This document shows, in pieces, positions 6,953 through 13,435 of a stretch of 13,435 nucleotides of DNA. Numbering within the stretch: the stretch's first letter is position 1; the number at the start of each line of letters is the position of its first letter. The notes below the pieces were generated by a model. It did not search any database, was not told the origin of the DNA, and saw only the letters and a program-made list of their open reading frames with translations. The position numbers and the translations under genes are program-made. Source of the DNA: Alphaproteobacteria bacterium (GTDB lineage Bacteria; Pseudomonadota; Alphaproteobacteria; UBA2136; UBA6156); assembly GCA_020249005.1 (NCBI GenBank), contig JADCGN010000074.1:1-13435 (forward strand), read 5' to 3'.

Positions 6953-8113
6953 ATGGCGACCCATCCGCTTACCGTCCTTTGCCGCCGCGGGCTGCTGCTG
7001 GGCGTTGCCCTGCCGGCTTTGGCGCACGCTGCCACGCCAGTGCCTGGCTATGTGGCGCCGATTGCCCAAACCCCGGTGGCCGATTACGTTGACGACACCC
7101 GCGGGCTGTTCATCCCCGCCCATGCCCAACTGCGGGCCAAGACTGAAACCGAATTGGCGAACTGGCAAGCCAGCCTGAACCCAGCCGCCGGTGCCGATGT
7201 GGGCCCCAGCCGCGAGGCCATGCTGAACCGGTTGGCCACCGGCGAAGCTGACACCAGCCAGGCTTTGGCGCGGATCGCCGCCGACCCAGGCCCGCTGGAT
7301 GGCGCGCAGTTGGCGCAAAGCTTCCCGCAGCCGCGGCGCCCTGCGCCACAAGACTTGAGCCAAATGCCTTCACTGGCCACCGGCGGGCAGCGGATGCCGA
7401 GTGTGGATGCCAACAGCGCCAACCTGGGCGTGGGTATGGTGGATGGTGCGGGGCGCCAGATTGCCGTCGGCAATGCCCGCCCAGCCACGGTGGATTTGCA
7501 AAACGGCATTGTGCGCCTGAACGAAGAGCGGATTACCGTGCGCCGCGCGTTGCAGCGGATGCTCGACCAAGTGGGTGGCAGCGGCTGGACCGTGGTGTGG
7601 GATTTGGACGACGTGAACGCCAGCCTGCCCGAGATGGAAGTGTCGCTGCGGGCGGAAGAGCCCTTCTTGAAAGTGCTGAACGCCTTGCTGGCCCGCCTGC
7701 AAAGCCGGAGCGGCCAGCCGCTGCGCGTGATTAAGTATGACGCCACCCAGCGCTTGGTGATCACCGACCGCGCCAACACCGGTGGCGGTACCGCGGTGGG
7801 GGCGGATGCGCCCAGCGGGGCGGCCGTGACCGAAACGGTGTTGAAGGAAAACCGCATCAGCTTGCACTACGACGAAGTGCCGCTGGTCGATGCCTTGGAA
7901 AACATGGTCAACCAAGCGGGCAAAGGCCAATGGCGCCTGCGCATGTACGCCGGGACTGACCAAGTCTTGAAGCCGGCCCACATTGAGGAACCGTTCGGGG
8001 TGGCGATTGAACGGGTGCTGCGCGTGTTTAACTTGCGCTATGAAATCTTCCCCGGCGGTAAGCTGATTGTGGTGACCGCCGGCGACAGCTTTGGCTTCCG
8101 TGGGGTGCAATAA
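6953..8113 (+). CDS. Periplasmic pilus assembly protein, TcpQ/PilL-like
   Basis: The 386-residue product is exported. Its signal peptide contains C-R-R-G-L-L-L-G and probably is cleaved after AHA at 26. A Pro/Ala-rich, poorly conserved stretch follows to about 180. The first globular module (about 185-275, ITVRRALQRML...GWTVVWDL...LRVIKYDATQRLVITD) fits the TcpQ/PilL C-terminal or secretin N0-like pattern. A second, shorter module of similar kind lies at about 298-376 (ISLHYDEVPLVDALENMV...LIVVTA). In type IVb pilus systems such proteins sit in the periplasm and help the secretin assemble. The stop overlaps the secretin ATG by one base (TAATG at 8111-8115), which argues for coupled translation. 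The start at 6953 has only a weak TAGG upstream. The family assignment is by pattern and context, not by search. Confidence 0.72.
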   Translation: MATHPLTVLCRRGLLLGVALPALAHAATPVPGYVAPIAQTPVADYVDDTRGLFIPAHAQLRAKTETELANWQASLNPAAGADVGPSREAMLNRLATGEADTSQALARIAADPGPLDGAQLAQSFPQPRRPAPQDLSQMPSLATGGQRMPSVDANSANLGVGMVDGAGRQIAVGNARPATVDLQNGIVRLNEERITVRRALQRMLDQVGGSGWTVVWDLDDVNASLPEMEVSLRAEEPFLKVLNALLARLQSRSGQPLRVIKYDATQRLVITDRANTGGGTAVGADAPSGAAVTETVLKENRISLHYDEVPLVDALENMVNQAGKGQWRLRMYAGTDQVLKPAHIEEPFGVAIERVLRVFNLRYEIFPGGKLIVVTAGDSFGFRGVQ

Positions 8114-10083
8114 TGACGCGACGTAATCTGCTCTGGTTGGGTGCTGCGCTGGCCCTGGCGGCCTGCAATAATTTGAGCATGGCGCAGCGGGAATCTCCCG
8201 CCAATGCCTACAAGGATTACCGCACCAGCCAATCCCAAAATGCAGTAATTGGGGTGGGTGAGCCAATTTCGGCCCGCCAAGCGGCCGCCAACGCCACGCT
8301 AACGATGAGCGGCGAGTATTTCCTGGAAGAGGTGATGCAGCGGGTGGCGGGGACCTACAACCTGGCCGTGCGTTGGGGCAACGGCGTGCAACAAGACCGC
8401 CGCCAGGAGATTGTGATTAAGAGCCTGACCTTCGATGAGGCGCGCAACTACATTGAAGACGTTTACGGCGTGCAAATCATCAAAGAGGGTGAGCGCCGCC
8501 TGTTGGTGTTGCCTTCGGCGGCCGCGCCGCGCCTGACCGAGTTTGCGCCGGGCAACAACGTGACGTTAGCCCAGGCCCTGCGTGGCTTGGCCGAACAGTG
8601 CAACAGCAATCTCATCATCAACGAGAATAAAAACCAACTGAACAGCATCCGCGTGACCACGCGCCTGCGTGACATTACCTGCCACGAGGCTTACGAGGCT
8701 TTGCTGACGCCGCACGGCTTGAGTGCGGTGCAGCGTGGCGACTACATTACAGTGGGTGGCCTGCCGCAGCGCCAGTGGACCGTGAACCTGTTTGAACCGG
8801 TCCGCAACGAAGATGTGGAAGTGAGCTACAGCTCAGATTTTTCAGCCGGCAGCAGTGACGGGGAAAGTGATAGCGGCGGCGGTGGGATGACGGCCGGCGG
8901 CACGAACAAAGTTAAGATTAAGTACGAGCGCAACCTGTGGAAGGATATGGAAACCGACTTGAAAGAGTTGGTGAAAAATTCCTGCTCGAATGAAGAGGCA
9001 GAAACAGTCGATACGGGCAACCGGGAAGGCCAAGCTACCCCCACCCAGCCCGCCTTGTTGCCACCGCCGAATGGTGCGGCGCCCGCCGACGCGGCGCTGA
9101 TGACGGACGCCGCACCGAACAGCGCCGCCCCAGCCACCAACAACCAGACGGCCACCACCCAAAACGAGAGCAGCAGCCGTGCCTGTGGTTATGTGCGCGT
9201 GAACCCGTCGGTTGGCTTGGTGCAGATGCGTGCTGCCCAAAGCGTGCTGGAAGAGGCCAACGAAATCATTCAGCGCACCGAAAACATTGCCAATCGCCGG
9301 ATTATGCTGGAAGCCCGCGTATTGGCAGTCTCCCGCAACCGGAACTTCGACCAAAAGGGTTCCATCCGTGCCGCGAATGCGAACCCCGGCGATAATTCTT
9401 TCGGCTTTGGGGCTCCGGGCAGTATTGCCTCTACGCTCAGCACCTTGTTGACGCGTAATGCGGTGACAGGCTTTGGCGCAGAAGGTGATGCCACGTTGGG
9501 TGGATTCCGTATTGCCAACAATAACTTGGATGCCGTGGTGGGCTTGCTGGAACGCTACAGCACCACCTACCAGCTGATGCACCCCGTGATGGAGCTGATG
9601 GATCGCCAACGGGCGACCTTGATTGACGGCACGAACGAGAAATACTTCATCGTGAAAAGCACCACCACCACTGGCACGGCCACCAGCACGGCCTCGGATG
9701 TGGAAGAACGCTCGCAGTTCTTGGGGCTGCAGTTCTCGGCCTCGGCCCAGATTGCCGATGACCCGAGCGAACCGCACACCATTTCGCTGCAAATCCCGAT
9801 CACCAGCTCGGACCGTAACGTGCGGATTCCCGGCGGCGTAAGCGGTACCGATGCCGGGGTGGCGCCGATTGCCAATACGCGCTTGATTGACCAGAAGGTG
9901 CGGATTCGTGATGGTGAGATCAAGGCGATTGGCGGGTTGACCACCACGGTGGCCACCGACGCCGAAAGCGGCTTACCGATTTTCCGCGATATTCCCTTGG
10001 TGGGTAAACTTGGTAACGAGGAAAATATTGCCTACCGCCAAGTGGAATTTGTAATTTTGCTACAGGTGCGGCGCCTGAACTAG
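8113..10083 (+). CDS. Type IVb pilus secretin lipoprotein (PilN/PulD-type)
   Basis: This is the outer-membrane channel through which the pilus would pass. The 656-residue product starts with a lipoprotein signal: TRRN, a hydrophobic stretch, and lipobox LAAC with lipidated Cys18. Asn at +2 predicts outer-membrane retention. N0/N1-like modules follow (about 65-137 and 142-216). Next come a Gly/Ser/Asp-rich segment (243-263) and an Ala/Pro/Thr/Asn-rich linker (about 300-355). The secretin domain spans about 360-656, with RIMLEARVLAVSRN, DQKVRIRDGEIKAIGGL, LPIFRDIPLVGKLG and a final EFVILLQVRRL. A lipid-anchored secretin with this C-terminal pattern fits the PilN family of R64-like type IVb pili. 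Cys163 and Cys190 could form a disulphide. The ATG overlaps the stop of the preceding gene, and its ribosome-binding site is weak. Confidence 0.9.
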   Translation: MTRRNLLWLGAALALAACNNLSMAQRESPANAYKDYRTSQSQNAVIGVGEPISARQAAANATLTMSGEYFLEEVMQRVAGTYNLAVRWGNGVQQDRRQEIVIKSLTFDEARNYIEDVYGVQIIKEGERRLLVLPSAAAPRLTEFAPGNNVTLAQALRGLAEQCNSNLIINENKNQLNSIRVTTRLRDITCHEAYEALLTPHGLSAVQRGDYITVGGLPQRQWTVNLFEPVRNEDVEVSYSSDFSAGSSDGESDSGGGGMTAGGTNKVKIKYERNLWKDMETDLKELVKNSCSNEEAETVDTGNREGQATPTQPALLPPPNGAAPADAALMTDAAPNSAAPATNNQTATTQNESSSRACGYVRVNPSVGLVQMRAAQSVLEEANEIIQRTENIANRRIMLEARVLAVSRNRNFDQKGSIRAANANPGDNSFGFGAPGSIASTLSTLLTRNAVTGFGAEGDATLGGFRIANNNLDAVVGLLERYSTTYQLMHPVMELMDRQRATLIDGTNEKYFIVKSTTTTGTATSTASDVEERSQFLGLQFSASAQIADDPSEPHTISLQIPITSSDRNVRIPGGVSGTDAGVAPIANTRLIDQKVRIRDGEIKAIGGLTTTVATDAESGLPIFRDIPLVGKLGNEENIAYRQVEFVILLQVRRLN

Positions 10084-10161
10084 GGTTTAGGCTGTCAGTT
10101 GGCTTGTCAGCAGGCCTCCCGCTTGTTCTGATACTGTGGAAGGACAAAGGAGAACGCGCAA
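10084..10161 (+). promoter_or_regulatory. Pilin upstream region with strong ribosome-binding site
   Basis: This 78-base spacer breaks the otherwise overlapping operon. AAAGGAGA lies nine bases before the pilin ATG, the best Shine-Dalgarno sequence in the window and suited to an abundant fibre subunit. TGTCAG occurs twice, 12 bases apart (10093-10098 and 10105-10110). TGATACTGT (10129-10137) could be part of a -10 element, but I could not pair it with a well-spaced -35. No terminator is visible. Confidence 0.5.
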
Positions 10162-10839
10162 ATGCTACGTGCATTCAATCGGATTTATCGGAATTTTGGA
10201 CCGCGTCGTGAGGGTTATACGATTGACCAAACCATTCTGATTGTAGCCATTATTGCGATTTTGATTACCTTGATCATCATCACGATTGGTTGGCAGCTGA
10301 TCAACCGCACCAGTGGGACCAAACTGGGTAGCCAGCTGAAGCAGGTGGAAGATGGGCTCACCCAATTCTACGCCGCACAACGCGTCTTCCCGCATCAAGC
10401 CTTTGCCACGGCCCCGACCGCGGCGGCCACCGGAAACGTGCTGATCATGGCGGCGGTTACCCCGGCTGGGGCGGCGTTGCTGCCGACCATCAACGCAGCG
10501 AACTTAAGCAACTTGTTGGGTGGGTTCACCATCAACGGCACCACCAGCCTGGAAAACAACTATGGTGGCGACATCTCGATGCTGCCGGCCACGGTCAACG
10601 CTTGGACTGGGGCACCTGCTACCAACACGTACTTAATTGTACAGTTTGCCCAAGTACCGCTTTCCGATGCGCAGGAAGCCGACCGCGCGATTGATGGGGA
10701 GACCAACGGGGCCCAAGGCCGCGTGGTGTTCAGCAACACCACCTGCTTGCCGGGGACCTCGGGCGGTGCCGTCGGCACCGTGACGGCCGGGACCAACTCC
10801 GCGGTGTTTGCCTGCTACGTGGCCGCCTCGATCAACTAA
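10162..10839 (+). CDS. Type IV prepilin-like major subunit
   Basis: The 225-residue product has a class-III (prepilin) leader. An 18-residue basic peptide ends in Gly18, the expected prepilin peptidase site, followed by Tyr as mature residue 1. An uninterrupted hydrophobic helix of about 20 residues (ILIVAIIAILITLIIITIGW) then runs into an amphipathic helix (KLGSQLKQVEDGLTQFYAAQR). The C-terminal domain is rich in Thr, Asn, Gly and Ala and carries exactly two Cys (195 and 218), the classic position for the D-region disulphide. Mature positions 1-5 are Y-T-I-D-Q, so the usual Glu5 is replaced by Gln with Asp at position 4. The gene lies between the secretin and ATPase genes, has a strong ribosome-binding site, and its stop overlaps the ATPase ATG. 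Mature length (~207) suits a type IVb major pilin; a secretion pseudopilin is the alternative. Confidence 0.85.
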   Translation: MLRAFNRIYRNFGPRREGYTIDQTILIVAIIAILITLIIITIGWQLINRTSGTKLGSQLKQVEDGLTQFYAAQRVFPHQAFATAPTAAATGNVLIMAAVTPAGAALLPTINAANLSNLLGGFTINGTTSLENNYGGDISMLPATVNAWTGAPATNTYLIVQFAQVPLSDAQEADRAIDGETNGAQGRVVFSNTTCLPGTSGGAVGTVTAGTNSAVFACYVAASIN

Positions 10840-12653
10840 TGGATTGGGCACTCTCCAATAAACCGACAATGGCGGGGGCTGACCCCGCCGTTGGCGGTTT
10901 GATGGGAGAGAGTTTTCCAACCCCAACGGGCCTGTCAGACTTAACCCAACGCCAAGAAACCTACAGCCAGATATTGCGCACGCTTCAAGCGGCGAACGAC
11001 TTGGGACTTGATAATGTGGCCAAGCAGCGCGTGGAAAGCGCGTTGCAACAACCGCTCGAACAAGCCGAGCAAGCGGTGCGGCAGTTGCTTGGGCAAAAAG
11101 TGGTCACGCGGATTCAACTGGCTCGCGCGATGGCCCGGGTAGGCAAAATGCGGGAAATGATGTCGGTTCTTGACATTCCCCCCGAAGGCTTTGCTTTGCG
11201 CCAACAGCTGCCACCCAAACTGAAAACCCTGATGCGGGCGGAACGGATTGTGCCGGTGACGCTGATCAAGGACGACAGCGGCCAGGTGACCGATTTCCAT
11301 TTGGCACACGACAGCCCCATCCGCGATTTGGTGGTGGAGGCGAAAATTCGGGAATTCTTCAGCGGTGATTTGCGCATGCACTGGCACTTCTGCCTGCGGG
11401 AAGTGGCCGGGGCGTTTTGGCTGAGCGGCGAGAGCGAAACCATCGACGCTGGGATGGAAGCCGAAGCGTTGCTCGACCGGCTGATTTCCAACGCGATCGA
11501 CAGCCGGAGTTCGGATATCCACATCGACCCTTCGATTAAGGGCGAGCCGCGTGCTGTGGTGAAGTACCGAATTGACGGCTTCGTCCACCCTAAAGAGGTG
11601 ATTACGCTCGAGCAGTTGGACCGCCTGCGCGTGCGGATTGAGAACTTGGCGCGGATGCCCAAGGTGAACCTCAACCACGCCAACAAGGGCGCCTTTAGCC
11701 GCAGCGGTTACGATTGGCGGGTGCAAATTCAGCCCCATGCCGGCCGCCAAGGGCCGGTGCCGCGGATCGTGATCCGGCGCCTACAACCCGAGGTGATGCC
11801 GCTGGAAGCGTTGGGTTATCCGCAAGATTTTATTGAAAAGGTGAAGAGCGCCGCCAGTGCGCCGAATGGGGTGATTTTCTGGACCGGCCCGACCGGGAGC
11901 GGGAAGACCGAATCAATTCATGCCGCGGTGGTGAGCGTCAACCCGATGGCCAAGGGGCTTTCGGTGCACACGATTGAAGACCCGCCGGAAAAGCGGGTGC
12001 CGGGCTATGCCGTGCAGATGGAAGTGGCGGCCGATGACCCCAGCCGAACCGGGTTGCAGTTGATGAAGTCCTCGTTGCGGGCCGACCCGGACGTGGTGAT
12101 TTTCGGTGAGGTGCGCGACCACGAAATGGCCAGCTTGGTGTTTGAAGCGGCCAACACTGGTCACTTGGTGTTCACCACGCTCCACACCAACACCGCGATT
12201 GACAGCATCGCCCGCTTGGCCGAGTTAGGCATTAAAGGCTTTCTGTTAAGTTATGTGCGGGGGATTGCCGCGCAGCGCTTGGTGCGCCGGTTGTGCACCC
12301 ATTGCAAACTGACGCAGGAGGCCCCCGACGATTATACCCGCTACGTGTTTGACCGTTACCAGGTAAGTTTGGATGGTAGCGACCTGCATGTGGCCAACCC
12401 CGAGGGCTGCGCCAGCTGCAACTTTACCGGCTATTATGGCCGGATCGCGGTGGCCGAATGGTTGAAGCCCAGCAAGGAAATCATCGAGGCCAGCGAGGCG
12501 GAAAATTACGTGGGGATGGAAGATATGGCCCGGCGCGCCGGCTGGCAGCCGATGGGCCGGATGGGTGTGTTGCATATAAAACGCGGGATTACCGACGCGG
12601 CGGAACTTTCGACGAAAATTCTTGAACTTTCTGCCGAAACCCTGACAAAGTAA
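10839..12653 (+). CDS. Pilus assembly ATPase (GspE/PilB/PilQ-R64 type)
   Basis: This cytoplasmic hexameric motor would power pilus extension. The 604-residue product has a long N-terminal region (1-210), then SSDIHIDPSIKG..VVKYRIDG (224-248), the N2 domain of secretion ATPases. The catalytic domain contains Walker A GPTGSGKT (350-357), Asp box TIEDPPE (378-384), Walker B region DPDVVIFGEVRD (416-427) and His box TLHTN (447-451). A tetracysteine metal site (Cys486, Cys489, Cys524, Cys527) marks it as an extension/secretion ATPase rather than a PilT-type retraction motor. The Asp box has Pro where EDPVE is usual. The ATG at 10839 overlaps the pilin stop (TAATG) and has no separate ribosome-binding site, so translation probably depends on that of the pilin. 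The exact subfamily is less sure than the enzyme class. Confidence 0.95.
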   Translation: MDWALSNKPTMAGADPAVGGLMGESFPTPTGLSDLTQRQETYSQILRTLQAANDLGLDNVAKQRVESALQQPLEQAEQAVRQLLGQKVVTRIQLARAMARVGKMREMMSVLDIPPEGFALRQQLPPKLKTLMRAERIVPVTLIKDDSGQVTDFHLAHDSPIRDLVVEAKIREFFSGDLRMHWHFCLREVAGAFWLSGESETIDAGMEAEALLDRLISNAIDSRSSDIHIDPSIKGEPRAVVKYRIDGFVHPKEVITLEQLDRLRVRIENLARMPKVNLNHANKGAFSRSGYDWRVQIQPHAGRQGPVPRIVIRRLQPEVMPLEALGYPQDFIEKVKSAASAPNGVIFWTGPTGSGKTESIHAAVVSVNPMAKGLSVHTIEDPPEKRVPGYAVQMEVAADDPSRTGLQLMKSSLRADPDVVIFGEVRDHEMASLVFEAANTGHLVFTTLHTNTAIDSIARLAELGIKGFLLSYVRGIAAQRLVRRLCTHCKLTQEAPDDYTRYVFDRYQVSLDGSDLHVANPEGCASCNFTGYYGRIAVAEWLKPSKEIIEASEAENYVGMEDMARRAGWQPMGRMGVLHIKRGITDAAELSTKILELSAETLTK

Positions 12654-12724
12654 GGCCAGATTAACGGCCCCGGCGCGGTTGCCCGCGGCTGCGTTGGGCA
12701 GCAGGGAGTAGAATTGGACGCGCC

Positions 12725-13435
12725 ATGGGTTTAGAGATCGGCAAAACAGCGCTCTCGGCGACCGACCGTATCGACTTTTTCAAGACGTTGGCCGGCTGGT
12801 TGAGCTCGGGTTCGGGGCAAATGTCGCTGGCCGAGGCGGTGCGCAACACCACGGGCGGTTTCAGCCAGGAAGAATATGCCACGCTGGCGCCGAAAATGGA
12901 TTTGGTGAGCGCCGAGGTGAGCAGCGGCCAAACCCCGCTTTACGAAGCCTTGGCGAATGCGGGCCTGGGCTTTCGTAGCCAAGAGCTGGCGGTGGTGGAA
13001 GCGGCCGAACGCAGCAGCCAATTGCGTCAGGCGCTGCCCAGTTTGGTCAGCGCGATGGAAACCGAGTACGGCGGACGGCGCGACCTCATCACCAAACTCA
13101 CCGGCCCCTTGATTATCGGCATCATGTTGGTGGCGCTGACCTTGGGGGTGTTGATCATCATGTTGCCGTTGGTGATCTCACCCGTGTTGGAACGGAACCC
13201 TGCGGCACTTGAAACGTTCCCGTTCATTTTGGTGTGGTTTTGGTACGCCAGCGTGTGGTTGCGGGCGAACTACATTTATTTGTTGGTGTTGCTGGTCATC
13301 GCCATCGTGCTGTTTTTCTGCCGCAATTTACCGTCGTTGCAGCCGCATTGGTTGCGCTTTTTGCTGCGTTGGTCGGTCAGCCGGAAATTGGTGTTGGGCT
13401 TCAACAGCATGGTGGTGGTGTACTTTCTGCCCACC
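12725..13435 (+). CDS. Pilus inner-membrane platform protein (GspF/PilC/PilR-type), 3' truncated by window end
   Basis: The frame is open for 237 codons to the last base, so the C-terminal part is missing. The first cytoplasmic T2SSF domain is visible at about 14-120: RIDFFKTLAGWLSSG, LAEAV, EVSSGQTPLYEAL, then AAERSSQLRQALPSLVSAME. Membrane helices follow at about 127-152, 164-180 and 182-199. A second T2SSF domain seems to begin near 213. Such proteins form the inner-membrane base that couples the ATPase to fibre assembly. The ATG at 12725 is preceded by a GGA at a spacing of eight. It starts 71 bases after the ATPase stop. That spacer has a small dyad (GCTGC/GCAGC) without a T-run, so I do not call a terminator there. 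Confidence 0.88.
   Translation, partial: MGLEIGKTALSATDRIDFFKTLAGWLSSGSGQMSLAEAVRNTTGGFSQEEYATLAPKMDLVSAEVSSGQTPLYEALANAGLGFRSQELAVVEAAERSSQLRQALPSLVSAMETEYGGRRDLITKLTGPLIIGIMLVALTLGVLIIMLPLVISPVLERNPAALETFPFILVWFWYASVWLRANYIYLLVLLVIAIVLFFCRNLPSLQPHWLRFLLRWSVSRKLVLGFNSMVVVYFLPT

Noticed and set aside
7370..8266. 298-codon minus-strand frame opposite the first pilus gene
   Set aside because: It is His/Gln/Ala-rich shadow sequence spanning the junction of two well-supported plus-strand genes.
12654..12724. Possible terminator or attenuator between the ATPase and platform genes
   Set aside because: There are only short G+C dyads without a T-run, and the flanking genes belong to one functional operon.
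1..13435. CRISPR array, tRNA or rRNA genes, IS elements or long repeats
   Set aside because: I read through for regularly spaced repeats, cloverleaf sequences, transposase motifs and terminal inverted repeats and found none.

Overview
The window reads as a bacterial chromosome segment of high G+C content, except for its first ~210 bases, which are about 30% G+C. Several products look alphaproteobacterial. LepA ends in a PQEAF-AALK tail, and the small SH3-fold secreted protein has the NVRSGPGTQYP...WVYWRAGYPV...EGEEGWVHQ pattern of the alphaproteobacterial DUF1058-type family. Leucine is often encoded by TTG in all the G+C-rich genes. The class assignment is an inference from remembered family patterns, not from a search.

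Layout, left to right. (1) Positions 1-209, minus strand: the 5' part of an A+T-rich gene that leaves the window. It begins three bases after the lepA stop and resembles a HEPN-type helical domain. (2) lepA (minus), preceded by a small 76-codon gene on the same strand. Between the two is a hairpin terminator that overlaps a candidate lepA promoter. (3) comM and, nine bases later, a secreted SH3-repeat protein, both on plus. comM has a promoter-like sequence ending at its start codon. (4) A convergent two-gene minus-strand unit: a 466-residue membrane protein of unknown family, then a HAD-family phosphatase two bases downstream. (5) From 6953 to the right edge, plus strand: a type IVb-like pilus/secretion operon. 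It encodes a periplasmic TcpQ/PilL-like protein, a lipoprotein secretin (PilN/PulD type), a type IV prepilin-like protein, a GspE/PilB-type assembly ATPase, and a GspF/PilC-type inner-membrane platform protein cut by the window end.

The pilus genes form a coherent machine: an outer-membrane pore, its periplasmic partner, a fibre subunit, a cytoplasmic motor and a membrane platform. The genes are tightly coupled: TAATG overlaps join the first two genes and the pilin to the ATPase. The pilin also has its own strong ribosome-binding site after a 78-base spacer. No prepilin peptidase, minor pilin or alignment-complex protein is visible; these may lie beyond the right edge.

The points most worth following are the pilin's unusual mature N terminus (Asp4-Gln5 instead of the usual Glu5), the A+T-rich HEPN-like gene at the lepA 3' end, the unidentified membrane protein transcribed divergently from the pilus operon, and a run of eight G in the pilus upstream region.
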